Of a DNA stretch of 64,000 nt, positions 48,419 to 60,021 are shown in pieces. Position 1 is the first letter of the stretch. Each line of letters opens with the position of its first letter. Under the pieces are notes generated by a model. The model saw only the letters and a list, made by a program, of their open reading frames with translations, ran no database searches and had not been told where the DNA came from. The translations under genes were made by a program, and so were the position numbers. The stretch is from Pycnopodia helianthoides (taxonomy: Eukaryota; Echinodermata; Asteroidea; Forcipulatida; Asteriidae). The DNA is taken from positions 13,545,315 through 13,609,314 of the forward strand of contig CM063247.1 in the NCBI GenBank assembly GCA_032158295.1, given 5' to 3'.

Positions 48419-49253
48419 GTACAGACACATGTATGGAACACACTGTTTAAAAGAACAACGTTTCGCGCCACGTATCGTGAAAACAAAAACAGTTTGACTG
48501 TATCCCTGAGAACAGGAAACTGTCAATCAGAATCCCCAATAAGTCTGCGGACTTAACACAAACTTCCTTCTAAACCATAGTGACAAGAAGCATCGAGGGA
48601 GGGGGAATCGAGGAGACTGAAATGTGGAAATAATTATAGTCAGTTTGATTGGTGTGTACATACAGGGAGAGAGTTAATATGTCTGTGTGCCTCAAGGCTT
48701 TATCCTATACCTTCCTATAATTAGAGGCAAGGTGAAAGAAGGTGACCTCAAGCCCGTTTCGAGTAATTGCTTGCCTCACTGAGAGGACATTTTTTGGCTT
48801 TCTTTTATGTTTCCAGTGTTTCGGGACAGATTGATCATTAAAGTAAGCTCAGAAAAGAAGAAGACAGAAACAAAACAAAAAGATGGAAGACAACAGGAAA
48901 CAAAGACAAGAAGAATAATGGTGAAAGATATCAATACTATATACAAAATAAACCATTATATCAGGTGATTTTGAGCATGCGTTTGTTTTCCCGTCAAAAT
49001 CTCTCAAAATGTTTTTTAAAGGTCTAAACGGCTCATCTGTTTAGACAGTGTCAAAAAACTTGTGTTCGCCCAAAAATGTAAATAAAGAAAAGACAAAGTA
49101 TATAAAGAAAGAAAATTAAGGAGAAAACAAAAGTGCAACGACATATGAATTTTACATTCTGTGCCGCGCAACGTCAGCTGTTCGTTGTCTTTTTAGAAAC
49201 AAGTGAGTGTGAAGCCCGGATGAAAGCTCCGAGTCTCTTCGAGTGAACAAGAG
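48419..49253. other. Unassigned sequence
   Basis: Nothing recognised beyond A-rich runs. Confidence 0.5.
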
Positions 49254-49285
49254 GGCGCCCCTTCCGGACGGCGCCCCTTCCGGAC
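49254..49285. repeat. 16-bp exact tandem duplication
   Basis: GGCGCCCCTTCCGGAC occurs twice in a row, a GC-rich island in AT-rich DNA. Confidence 0.9.
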
Positions 49286-51347
49286 GGCTCAAGCACTCAA
49301 TGTATTACCACTGCACTGATTGAGGTACGGCTATGAAACTAAACTCTTTAATATGCAGGATACGCTTTGAAACCTGATTAAGGCACCTAAATAAAACAAT
49401 TCAAGCTTTTATGTATGACTTACATCACCCTGATAAAATAAAACAGGCGCACGGATTAATCAACTGGAGTGTTGCTGGATACCCCTTTTTACTTTTTAAA
49501 GACATGGTTGAAAGTAATTCGATTTTAAGGAAGGAAGGGGAAACATTTTTATTTATTTATACATAATATATATTTATTGCTACTGCTCTCTAAGGTCAAA
49601 GCAAGTTGAGTAACACTTCAGAATAAATTGAGATTTGTCCATTCTATAATATTATGACGTCATAGTACGGCCGTGGTGTAGTTTGAAAAAAGGATAGCAG
49701 TTTTTTGTTTAAACTAGAATTGTTGATTCTCCTTGTTATGTTTTATACTAAAACTAAAAGGCCCCAGAACACACCAGTTACTTCTTCTGTGGCATCAATT
49801 TGACGCCTGTGTGACTTCATTCTTCGTCATGTATTGAGACGACATTTCGCTAGACAAAAGGCGATCACGCAAACACAGAAATAAGTAAACCGAAAGCAAT
49901 TACGGCTATAAGTCACTTGGGAGAAATCTAACCGGAAACAACCAAACCAGGATTTGTAATTTTTGAATGTAAGTGGTTTTCGAAGCTTCATGTTAAATCA
50001 ACATAACTCTGTGTGGCAGAAACCAATTATTTCCCTTGCCACATAAATGTGACGTGTGTTTGACTTCGTTACAGATAATGCACTTAGAAATCATTTTGCT
50101 AGACATAAAGGCGAGCGAGTTTCATAATTTCACTCGGGCAATTCGGTCGGGTTGAAAATAACTCAATAAACAAGCTCCAATTATTAACGTATTTACTATG
50201 ATTGTTTTTAATATTAATGTTGTTTACATTAATGTGGTTTGAGAGTAGCCTGTATGTCAGTATATCATGCGGAGAATATAAAACTGTCGTGGAATTATCT
50301 GCTTTGTACTAATTGTGTTCTACTAACTTTACGACGTTATCTATTGTTTTTTAATCGGCATTTATTTCATAAATTTTTTTTTATTTCATTTTTTTTTTTA
50401 CACGCCACGTTCTATTGAAGTAGATCTACTCATCAAATTTAAAAGTCTAAAGGGAACTGTCCAGATAGAAGCAGGATGTGAAGTTTGGAATGCTATTTAT
50501 TTACTAGATTTATGTTTATTTTGTTTTTATTTAAAATTTTGTTTAGGGGCTATGTTTAACATCTTAAATTGTGCTCATCTTCTTTTTAAGAGGTTCACAT
50601 AACATACTGGAACGATTATCGCCAAATCATGCAAGCCGCAACCTCTCTCTTAATAATTACCCCTCCAATTGTATTAAGTGTAACAAGCACTGCCCTGGTA
50701 GTACACGTTTATTAATTTTACATTAAATGCGAGACCCGGCTGTTTCCGTTTGTCTGTTCCTTGTCAACAACTACCCCGTATATACTGGATCAAGTCCCAC
50801 TCGGGCGAATCATCACTCGCTCCACCTCTGGTTAAACATCAATCTTAAGGGGACACCATTGTCTCTGAGACGTCTCGTGTGCTGATTTTTAAGGTGCTGG
50901 CCGCAGCAATCACACACAAAGAAAGTCTGGCGATAAAGGTAAGGCACATTGCTGATGGAGATTATTGCTAATACAGTTGTTGTTATACTTGCTTAGAATC
51001 ACAATGAGGTACTACGCTGCTTACATTCGTACAAAAAACAATAACAACATGACATACACTCGACCTTTCTGGTGTTTTTAACGTTCTACTCAAAGTTGTT
51101 CAGTTACGTTGACAAAAAAATGGCTATCGGTCTTTGCGTTTCTTGCTCTTCCATTCCATTGTTTTACTATTACCAAAACGAAACACATTTTCAAACAAAA
51201 AAGAATTATAATAAATACTCCAACAATTTACCAGCCCCATGCAATGTCACATTCACTTCAGGTCATTGATATATGTGGGAGTTGGCACTCCCGACCTTTA
51301 ATCTGCAGGAACATTATTTTAGTTTGAACAGAGACAAACTGACTAGA
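49286..51347. other. Unassigned AT-rich sequence
   Basis: No gene recognised. A perfect TGACGTCA lies at 49655-49662. Several T-runs lie at 50372-50400. Confidence 0.5.
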
Positions 51348-51410
51348 GTGGGACTTGAACCTGCAACCTCCACATTAACGTGCCGGTGCTCTACAAAGAG
51401 TGCCGGCACG
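51348..51410 (-). mobile_element. tRNA-like relic with inverted-repeat head
   Basis: On the minus strand, GTAGAGCACCGGCACGTTAA leads through an anticodon-arm-like segment to GCAGGTTCAAGTCCC, a good T-arm/B-box (51350-51364). This matches the D-arm end, anticodon arm (GTT in the loop, Asn-like) and T arm of a tRNA. The 5' part is replaced by an inverted copy, so CGTGCCGGTGCTCT (51379-51392) and AGAGTGCCGGCACG (51397-51410) form a hairpin. A SINE or tRNA pseudogene is most likely. Confidence 0.5.
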
Positions 51411-52601
51411 TACGCTAATCTGGCAACTGATGAGCAAGCTCAGTTTGTAGATGCCGGCCTTGTTAAATTTGTCTTTGTTTAACCAACGAGTATTTAAAAA
51501 AAAAATTGTTCCCAGTCATTTTCCCTTGTGGTTTATTACTTGATATCCCGGACACTCGTTATGTATATGAACTATACATACAAGTAAACTGAACGATCAC
51601 ATTTCTGTTTTATCAGATGCAAAACATTTAGGCCCTCTGGTCAAATAACGACGTCAGGCTATGTAAAAAATACGGGTGTAATAACGTGGGCGACGGAGAC
51701 CGGCACTTTGAGATATGGCGTGGATTTTATTTTAACTGCATGTGACAGAACATAGTCATGAACACATGCAATTCTATGTTGGTGTGCGGTTGATATAATA
51801 CTATAGTCTTATGTCTGCTTGCTCACTTTACCGTTATAATTGCACTGACCTTGAACGTTTCTGCGGTTGTGTAATTATTAGTAACAACATAATAACACAA
51901 TGCCGGATCACTGCAGTGTTATTTTACCCTCTTCTACCAAACAGTTCTTCCTTAACCTATCATAAAAGCAAGCTCTCCTTTATGAGATCATCTAATTAAT
52001 TTTACATTATTACCATGGTGACGCAAACGTATCTCATTATGTATGGCCTTGTAGGTAATGCAATGATTAAGAAAAACCTAGAAAAATATAACGAACAAAT
52101 GTGCCAACAGATGGGCATTTTCACGTGCTTACTTTCGAATTATTTGTTCATTGAGTGTAAACCTAATGTTATAAATGTGCACCCCCTATATTTTTGTTTT
52201 TAAGCACAGTTTCCTCTTTGTTAATAATGGATTACAACGTAGACCTATATTAATAGTTTACACCTTTTATTTTGTCCAAAAATTGTAAATGAACTAGTTC
52301 ACTCAGAGACGCGTTGACACTGTACTGCATTAGCAAAGAGATCTTACGATGGCGTACTATCAGCAGACACTAACATGGAGGCACTACCCTGTGGAACAAA
52401 TCGCCTCGTGCGATGACAACTCAAAACCGACTGAGATCTTGCAGGCTTCTAGGGTGACAGGAGCTCGCCTGCCTGACAAATATTGCAATTTGTCCACCGA
52501 GGGGGAGGAAAAGACCTGGGTTTGTCGTTCCAAGCTCAATGAAAAGGGAAATATCAAGGAATCAAAAGCAAAACCTAGTGCACTGAAAAAAAACCACCCC
52601 A

Positions 52602-52604
<3 letters not shown>
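51411..52604. other. Unassigned sequence
   Basis: No gene recognised. An ATG-initiated frame at 52349 runs 123 codons, but its distal part is the CA microsatellite and no motif is visible. Confidence 0.5.
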
Positions 52605-52643
<39 letters not shown>

Positions 52644-52670
52644 GCACTGAACAAACAAACAAACAAACAC
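52605..52670. repeat. (AC)n then (ACAA)n microsatellite
   Basis: About 18 AC units to 52641, then AACA tetranucleotides at about 52650-52669. Confidence 0.95.
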
Positions 52671-52950
52671 CCAAAGAACACCAGAACACAAAACAATTTA
52701 AACACGAACTATCATTATAAAACAACCACTGAAGTTTGCATTACAGCATTTATACTTTAAAGGATACCATTCTGGAAGCACGCAACAATTTTTTTATTTT
52801 TATTTTATTTTTTTATTATATTTCTTTTTGCACACAATCACTCTAAAAACTCTTGGCTCCTAGATCCCGTGTGGCCTGACCCATTTTTGGCTTGTTTGTC
52901 TCGGATTCTGTACACAAAAAAGATCCCCAGATACGGGTCAAATCGACGCA
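52671..52950. other. Unassigned sequence
   Basis: Nothing recognised; T/A-rich tract at 52791-52830. Confidence 0.5.
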
Positions 52951-53024
52951 CAATCAGGGTCACCCCCGTCACCCCCAATCAGGGTCACCCCCAATCAGGG
53001 TCACCCCCAATCAGGGTCACCCCC
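52951..53024. repeat. 16-bp minisatellite
   Basis: Units of AATCAGGGTCACCCCC at 52952, 52977, 52993 and 53009, with a partial GTCACCCCC unit after the first. All four full units are identical. Confidence 0.95.
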
Positions 53025-54624
53025 TTGTTTCCCTCCTTTTCCTGTTCACAAGTTTCCAGGTCAGGCTGACCCCCAAAAGCTTGATTGAGTATAAAGAACT
53101 TTACATTGTCACGTTCAGAATTTGAAAGTTACGATAATCAGATGCCCTAATGTTTTCACATAGACGTGTTCGATAATACAAAGACAAATAACCAAAAATG
53201 TGTGGATAACAAAATAATGGTAAAACAACAAGAAAGCAGATTATACAAAGTCAAACAACAATTGCCCATACCTAAGTAATCTGGTAAATTGGCCTTGGAT
53301 TGAAGTTGATTCCTTAATCTGGTAACGGTGATTAAACATTGAACAAACAATTTTGATAATTGGTTTTTGTTATTCCTGGAATCAGTAAGAAATTTCGCAT
53401 TTTTGTAATATTTATGTCATATCTGGACTCATAATATAGAATATTTGTGAACATGCTGCATGGCACGATCTCAGCAAATTGCACATTAGAGTAAGTGGAC
53501 TTAAGCACACCGTGTATTCAGGACCCAATTCCAATCTGACGACGATGTAGTTTGACTTGACTTTCCCATTTTTGTTATTCACACAGTTCGATTACTTGGA
53601 AGGAAAACACTTCATTTATTCTTTGGTACTTGGCTTATTTATCTCTGTTCGACAAAAATAACCCTCAGTTCGAAAACAAACATCGCCAATCGCCTAGCAA
53701 TACCCGCTGTAGGAAGGGGGGAAAGTGCGTTCACTTGGCCAGGGCTGATCCTTCAACTGAAGAGCAGGCAATCGTCAGAGTGTGGTTAAACACAACCAAT
53801 GGAGGAGAGATTCCACGGTCGTATTCCCAATGGAAAACGTGCGGTATGGAGGTTGATGGGGACACACAGACTAGGAAGCAGATCCTGTCCTTTAGATCGA
53901 TGGGGAAGAAACACGATGCTTTCAGATATTCCACGTCAATTGAGGTCGGAATGAGCGCACTAGATGGTGGTTATCTACCCTTACCAAATGCCTGGTCAAA
54001 ATCTCAAAATCAATTCCGCTAAATTGCCGGTGAGGATTGGTGGGATTTCGTCCCCCCAAATGATGTAATCAATATGGCGGGTTTAACCTATATCGCTCCG
54101 TGTTATCACGTGTTCGGGCCAAATATAGTGTGCGACATACGCAGAAATGTTCGATATTTTTGATTTTTGATTTTTTTTTTCTTTTCATGCATTTGGACTT
54201 TATTTCACCTTTTGTATCTTCGTAGAACACAGTCTATAACGCTCGATCACGTGGGCAACATTGCATTTTTAAGTTTAATAGAGAGGGGGAATAGGGTGGG
54301 ATTAATACATAAATTCACCTTTCTATAATTTAATATGCGTTTTGGTTCAGAAAAAAAAAGTCAAATTAAAAATACGAATAAACGGGTCAAATTTTATTCA
54401 GACTAGCTGTTAGACGCATTTTGACTCCCGAGAGCAAACAACATACAATTAATTCCACCCACTTTAAAATAAAAACTTACCCCAATTACTCACCCCAAAA
54501 GTGCTTTGATTGGCAACAAAAACCTATGTTTCACGCTTTAAAATAATTTACAATTAACTGGAGTGGGACTAGAGTTGTGTATATTTCGCTACAATACATA
54601 TACACAGAAATATACCTATATAAA
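53025..54624. other. Unassigned sequence with one longer open frame
   Basis: An open frame at 53630-54022 (130 codons, plus strand) is the longest non-repetitive one in the area. It has no motif or membrane segment that I recognise, and could be chance. Confidence 0.4.
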
Positions 54625-54981
54625 ACTAATAGGGGAGATGACCTTAGCTTTCGATCCAAACCGGACCTTCGTCAGAGGCATTAACAAGCACAAACAAAAA
54701 CATATCCATTTATAGCAAAAAAGAGACGCAAATAGTCATGGGAAGGTCTCCAGAAAAACAAAAGGGAAACATTTAGCCAGTCACAGTTATTAGGTTACAA
54801 ACAGTGGGGTGGCTAAGAACCAATCAGAGTAAAGTAGTGAGGATAAAAGGATAACTAATGAAAGGGTATAGATTACTGGACATATCCATAAATACAGCTA
54901 CGGCCATCTCCCTTACTAGTTTTGTATGCCTCTGGCGAAGGTCCAGTCTGGATAGAAAGCTAAGACCATCTCTCCTACTAG

Positions 54982-54982
<1 letters not shown>
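54625..54982. mobile_element. Inverted pair of Penelope-like ends with hammerhead-like cores
   Basis: Arm 1 (54625-54682) and arm 2 (54923-54982) are inverted copies of about 58-60 bases at roughly 80-85% match by eye. Read on the minus strand, arm 1 gives CTGACGA (54669-54675), a short stem GGTCC/GGATC (one wobble pair), then GAAA (54649-54652). Arm 2 on the plus strand gives CTGGCGA (54932-54938), GGTCC, GGATA and GAAA (54955-54958). CTGANGA and GAAA are the two core boxes of hammerhead ribozymes, which Penelope-like retroelements carry in their terminal repeats. One unpaired A and an unverified cleavage strand make activity uncertain. A further CATCTCCCTTACTAGT at 54905-54920 echoes the end of arm 2. 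No reverse transcriptase lies between the arms. Confidence 0.6.
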
Positions 54983-55029
<47 letters not shown>

Positions 55030-55037
55030 TATATAAT
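54983..55037. repeat. AT then AC microsatellite
   Basis: About 17 AT/TA units followed by ACACACAC and ATATATAAT, directly abutting the Penelope-like end. Confidence 0.95.
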
Positions 55038-56408
55038 ACATCATGACACAACAAATACAGCAAACAAAACAAAACAATTATAACATCAATTAATAAACGA
55101 AACAATGCAGTCACCACAGTAATTTCCTACTGTCTTTTGCTCAGCATTATGTTTTAACAGAGTAAATCAAGTCTAAGAAGAGCCGTAAAGAGAGATAGAG
55201 AGGGGGAGAGAACGTGAAACTAGTGAGTGATTTCTCGTAATGAATTATTCTTGATTTTGTTTTAATATGATTGAGCTCGCGCAGTTGTTTGTCCTTCATA
55301 ATAATGAAACCGCGATTAGGTTTTGAGTACGGGGTAACATTTTGGTACAGGGAATGATTTGTCCATTTTAAACGGTAACCGATGACTGAGCTTTTGACAA
55401 AGAAACATCCTGTGCAATTCAGATCTCATCAGAAAGAGGGAAGCAATCAAAAGCAAGTGACAATCTAGGCTAAACAAAATGGGGACGGGAAACATACAAC
55501 TAAAGTTGGGGGGGGAAGGGGGTAGATGCGATTGGGGAATAAGCCGGGGCTAGCTTGGTAATCAGCAACAAGGTCCAAGCTTTTGTTAAAACGGCGTCCT
55601 TCATAAGAAGTGAAATGGGATATGGAGTTTCACTATACTTTAATGCTGTCAGGCCCACTGAAACAGCCTCGAGCGATACAGGAAAGAACACGTGAGTGTT
55701 GTTCTCAGCGTCTTCCATGTACCAAGCACAGTTTGTAAGAGTAAATCTCCGGTTGAAACGAGCAACTGCAGAGTAGCAAACTGATCTTTGATGATCGAGG
55801 GTATTGCTGAAACTAAATTGATATGGCCTCGAACATTTGTTAGGGAATACAGGCCATTGCCATGGTTACATTTAATCACATCATCATAATTCGAAATTAC
55901 AATATCTGCTCATTGTCGCCTCAATTCAGTTGCCGTCCCTATTTAACGAATCATGTAATCGTTTTTCAAATGTCGAAGAAAGTTTCCTAATTTAACCTCC
56001 CCGTTTTCATGAGGTAGATTAGAAGACAGCCACAAATCAAGACTTCTTATAAACAATCGGATGACAGGTTGCATTTATAGTAGGTGATATACCAGCTTTC
56101 AAATTAGCCTTGTATCTCGCCTTTGAAATCGATGTGATATCGCACGCTGCGTCTACTGGGGCTATGTAGACTGCAGCATGTTGGATCTATACCAACTTGA
56201 TTACAAAAGGGATAGGTTTATTTAGGTAATGTTTTATATTTATTTAATAAATACATATTTCTTTGTATACGTGTAGCAAACTGATGAACGTGCACTAATG
56301 AGTATTCCCGTGTTCCATTTTTTTTTCAAGAATATTTCTCTCAAAATTTGTGGAAACGAAAACAATGTTGAGCTTTTCTGTTCATAATGTTGCTATATCA
56401 ATACGTGT
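55038..56408. other. Unassigned sequence with overlapping open frames
   Basis: On the minus strand two frames overlap: 55879-55649 (76 codons) and a frame open from about 55865 to 55500 (about 121 codons, first Met at 55718). The latter contains RRFTLTNCAWYMEDAENNTH and has protein-like composition, but I recognise no family. No splice signals were established. Otherwise nothing is recognised. Confidence 0.35.
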
Positions 56409-56746
56409 TTAAAGGTATTGTACACTTTTGGTAACAGCTCAAAACCAGTGTCCACATTTTGTGTGATTAAACATATGCATGAATAAAAAAACCTTTGAAA
56501 GTTTGAGCTCAATTTGTCACCGAGGTCACGAGAAAATAGTGAAAAGAGATCTTATGTGTTTTCCGTTTTTTCAAATTATCGCGCGCGATAATTACTATTG
56601 TTTTACTCGTTTCTCAGAAACGATAGCATTTTAGACATATTTTAAGGAACCCTTTCTACCATTACTTACTTTAAATCATGTAAGTTATGTGTGATTCTGT
56701 GAACATTGTGTTTTTCGATCTTACCAATAGTGTACAGGGCCTTTAA
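56409..56746. mobile_element. TTAA-flanked MITE, 330 bp
   Basis: TTAA at 56409-56412 and 56743-56746 flank ends AGGTATTGTACACTTTTGGT and, reversed, AGGCCCTGTACACTATTGGT, inverted repeats of about 22 bases. A perfect 20-base palindrome centred on CGCG lies at 56574-56593. The copies at 5961, 7183 and 14692 appear to be relatives. piggyBac-type by target site; no coding capacity. Confidence 0.85.
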
Positions 56747-57202
56747 GGTAAAACAACGAGATGCCGTACATTGGTGATGATTATTTAAACAACTGTACGA
56801 TGGATATAATATGAACACAGTCTGTGTGATCACGATCATTTTAAATAATGATTTCATAAGTTACAAAATAATGGCTACAGGTGCATGTGTATTTTGTTTT
56901 TGTTTTAACAATACAGATTGACTGTTTGTGAAATTAACTAAATTTATTTGGAGCTCCTCAACTTATTTCATTGGTGAGGGTTGTGTTAAAACAACCACAC
57001 ACCCTGTCCATTAATTCAAAGCTACACTTTATTTAACTTGTAACTGTTTTCATTGGCCCAAATCAAGTAATTAGTTTTTGCAAAGTTACAAAATCAACTT
57101 GATTCATTATTTTCTTGTTTTGAAACTCCCAGGTTTCGCTTTCTTATTCTATTTTTTTTTAGTTGAAGTGCATCCCATAAAAACAATCCTTCTCCCCCCC
57201 CC
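56747..57202. other. Unassigned AT-rich sequence
   Basis: Nothing recognised. Confidence 0.5.
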
Positions 57203-57326
57203 AAAAAAAAAAAATAAAATAAATAAAAATAAAATTAAAATAAATAAATAAATAAATAAATCAATAAATAATCAATCAATAAAATAAATCAATCAATAAA
57301 TAAATAAATAAATAAATAAATAAATT
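57203..57326. repeat. (TAAA)n microsatellite after an A run
   Basis: A-run, then AATA/TAAA tetranucleotides with TCAA variants for about 120 bases. Confidence 0.95.
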
Positions 57327-57468
57327 TTTAATTGTTGTGTTTCTCATAGATTTCTATATAATAGATATATTTGTGGACCTTATACATGGTAATGTGGAAT
57401 TGATGTATACTCTTTTGTGTTTTTGTTGTTGTTGAATAAATGAAGCTTTATAGCTTCAAAGCAAGAAA
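57327..57468. other. Short unique segment between two TAAA tracts
   Basis: Contains AATAAATGAAGCTTTATAGC, with a small GAAGCT/AGCTTC hairpin. Being bracketed by A-rich tails, it may be a short retroposed insert; its identity is unknown. Confidence 0.35.
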
Positions 57469-57482
57469 GAAAAAGAAAAAAA

Positions 57483-57517
<35 letters not shown>

Positions 57518-57519
57518 AT
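57469..57519. repeat. Second A-rich/(TAAA)n microsatellite
   Basis: A/G-rich lead followed by ten or more TAAA units. Confidence 0.95.
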
Positions 57520-58724
57520 GGATTTGTCACGTGGTGATGTTACTTGCATTGTGAGAAATCAAAAAGGCCGCCAGTCCGGCGTGCGTCTTGGATTATGTAC
57601 GTTTTCAGCCTGTATTTGGGGGTTTAAACTATTTACAAGTTCATTAAAAATGGAATGTTTGTAGCATGCTAATTTGCAGACTTGTAGACCCCCAAAATAC
57701 TATGGATTCTTTAATCAGGCCTCATCAATGCACTCTAGTCCACAATATTGGCAGAAATTTGATTTTTAAGTGGACAAATCTGTTAACTATACTGTTAACA
57801 ATACTGCTAGAAAAATCAAGTGAAATAAAAAACAAACACAAACTAAAACAAGGAAAAAAACAAACAAGCAAGAAACAAAAGTATTCAACATATCTTACTA
57901 TAGGTTGCATTACAGGCAACCTCACCGTCCGGTTGTGTTTGCGTAGCCTACATTACTGTATAATTCCCCAATTATACATCCTAGGTTTTTCTGCCAATGT
58001 TGAGACGAGCGAAAAGAAAGACGTTTGGAGAAAACTTCAGTTCAAGTCATTCCCCACCTTTTTTCGTGTTCTTCCTTTTGGTTTTTTTGTTTTATTGCGT
58101 TCAAGATGCAAGCTGATCAAACACGAAAGATAAGTGCATTTGTCGTATATAGCACAGTAATTTAACTCGCGGCTGTTATCGTTGAAGCGTGGTTGTTAAA
58201 GGCAGTGTGCCCCTTCTTTATTGAGATAGTAGAATGTAGTGAAGAAGTGGGGTTATTCCCCTTTAGTAATAAACTAAAAGTATGTCATGATATCGTTAAC
58301 CATTGTTTTCTTTAAAGATGATAGTTTGTCAGTTGATATCAAGCCTTCAAGACAAAATGCAGGTGAAACACAATAACAAAAGAAAAAGATATATATAAAA
58401 CAGAACATTTGGGAACGAAAAGAGCCATAAGAAAACAAATTAATAGACTATGCAAACGAAAAAGTGGAATGATTTTCGTGTTAATTTGAAAGGAGCCAAT
58501 ATTCAAGAGTAACTTTTGCTAGCGTTCTTTTACTAGTGAAACAAAAAATTAAAAAGAGGAATAATCATAAACAAATTAAAAACAAAATAAAGACAACAAC
58601 AACACTAACGACTCTAACGTATGCTAATAATGATATATTGAAGTTATTACCAACGGGCAAATAGCAGCAGTGTAAAACTGAATTAACCGTCACTTTAAAC
58701 CCTTTTTTTTCATAGACGAAGCGA
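57520..58724. other. Unassigned sequence
   Basis: The plus-strand open frame at 57666-58133 (155 codons) is the longest non-microsatellite frame of the window, but it is Lys/Leu-rich, crosses A-rich text and shows no motif. Judged a chance frame. Confidence 0.45.
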
Positions 58725-58855
58725 AAAAAAAAAAAAAAAAAAAAAAAGCAGCAACAGCAACTTCAATATTAAAAGCAACAGCAGCAGCAACAGCAACAGC
58801 AACAACAACAACATCAACAAAAGCAGCAACAACACAAAAAACAACAACAATACAC
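58725..58855. repeat. Poly-A then CAG/CAA triplet tract
   Basis: About 23 A followed by imperfect CAA and CAG triplets. Leu-rich frames on the complement are artefacts. Confidence 0.93.
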
Positions 58856-59652
58856 TTTCACCATAAACCAATTTCCACTGACTGTTTGCTGATGTATACA
58901 TGACGATTTGAGAAGCAGCTCGCTTATTAACGGAGACTGTTGCCTGGTACGCATCGTCTAACAGATAAAGGTAACCGGTGGGATGTCCGCTGTGTCGGAA
59001 TAATAGTTACTCCAGCAAAGAAAGACGCTTGGAACAGGCAGAGTAATGATGATTGATTTGCACACATATATACTTCTGAACCCGTTAAAGTACCCGTGAA
59101 ATATTTGACAGCAGTCTACAATACGTAATATAAGACGTGGTGTTCCCTTCGTTGAATGGTACTGACGGGCTGAGTGCGGTCAAATCATCCGAACGAAAAT
59201 ACATATATAAATAAAAACAAATGGGTGCAATTATATTGGCAACGAATATACTAGCGTCATAATGCTCGTGTCGAATTGTTACCCCCTCTTCTAAGGAACA
59301 CTCGGAAAAATGAAAAGTGTCGTCCAGCGTTTTAAAAATATTTGAGGTGAAGCATTTCGGAACCACGTCCGCTCTCTTGGGATACGGTACATTCAGTATT
59401 AATTTCCTCTTTCTGTAATACTCGCACACATGAACAGTTGGTGCGAAGAAAACGCCAGATGAACTTATTTATTCTTACTTAAAATAGAGTTGACAGCAAT
59501 GTCTAAGGTCTGAGACATTATAGGTTTAAAAACAGCCAACCTTGTTTGGGAATAAGTTATTCTTCACCAGAAACATAATAATCAAATAGATTTTTCTAGG
59601 GCAAATTCAGAAAACCAAATTTACAGATTCAATAACACGCACTTAAATTCGC
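58856..59652. other. Unassigned sequence
   Basis: No gene recognised; the minus-strand frame 59085-59429 (114 codons) has no motif. Confidence 0.45.
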
Positions 59653-60021
59653 GCATGTTTCCCAAAACCAGGTTTTCATTTTTAGCTACTGTTGCATGCT
59701 GTTTCGTTTCCGTGCACACGTGCTTCCATTCTGATCATTCAGGTAAGTTTACTCCATTACTAGACATTTTGGATATTATTTTAACCATTGTTCATTTGAA
59801 TTTCTACAGCCTATTTGCAGCCCTGGTGAAATTTAATGGTCGACCAGCCCCTTGCTGTTGGCTTTTGCGAAATGTATTGATGTATGCGACGTAATGAATT
59901 TGGGTGAACTTATTTGAACAATGATTGCTAAGCTGTTGACATTGAATTACCCATAATGACTGTTAAACGGAGCGTTATTTTTTTTTAAACGAACTAGGAC
60001 TGAACCACATATTAAATTGAA
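59653..60021 (+). repeat. Dispersed segment, copy B (partner at 23781-24580)
   Basis: Same order of blocks as copy A: GCATNTTTC, TTGCAT.C..TTTCG.TT, TTGAATTTCTAC, CCAGCCCCTTGCTGTTGGCT and TTAAATTGA. It lacks the 441-base piece and has a single AATTTAAT where copy A has two AATCAAAT. Divergence is considerable, so the duplication or transposition is old. Confidence 0.6.
59655..59742 (+). CDS. Candidate signal-peptide first exon (weak)
   Basis: From the ATG at 59655 the frame gives MFPKTRFSFLATVACCFVSV followed by HTCFHSDHS, with a short basic start and a hydrophobic core as in a secretion signal peptide. The frame is followed at 59740-59748 by CAGGTAAGT, a perfect consensus splice donor, so it could be a first coding exon ending in phase 1. 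Against this, the related copy at 23781 has no ATG and no donor, the remaining exons are not identified, and a 29-codon frame can arise by chance. The stretch also lies in a dispersed repeat. No function is proposed. Confidence 0.2.

Noticed and set aside
11734..49662. Three perfect TGACGTCA sites (11734, 23214, 49655) as a CREB-regulated locus
   Set aside because: They are tens of kilobases apart with no associated genes; three occurrences are only slightly above expectation.
57666..58133. 155-codon open frame
   Set aside because: Lys/Leu-rich with A-rich text, no motif, and of a length that can occur by chance in AT-rich DNA.
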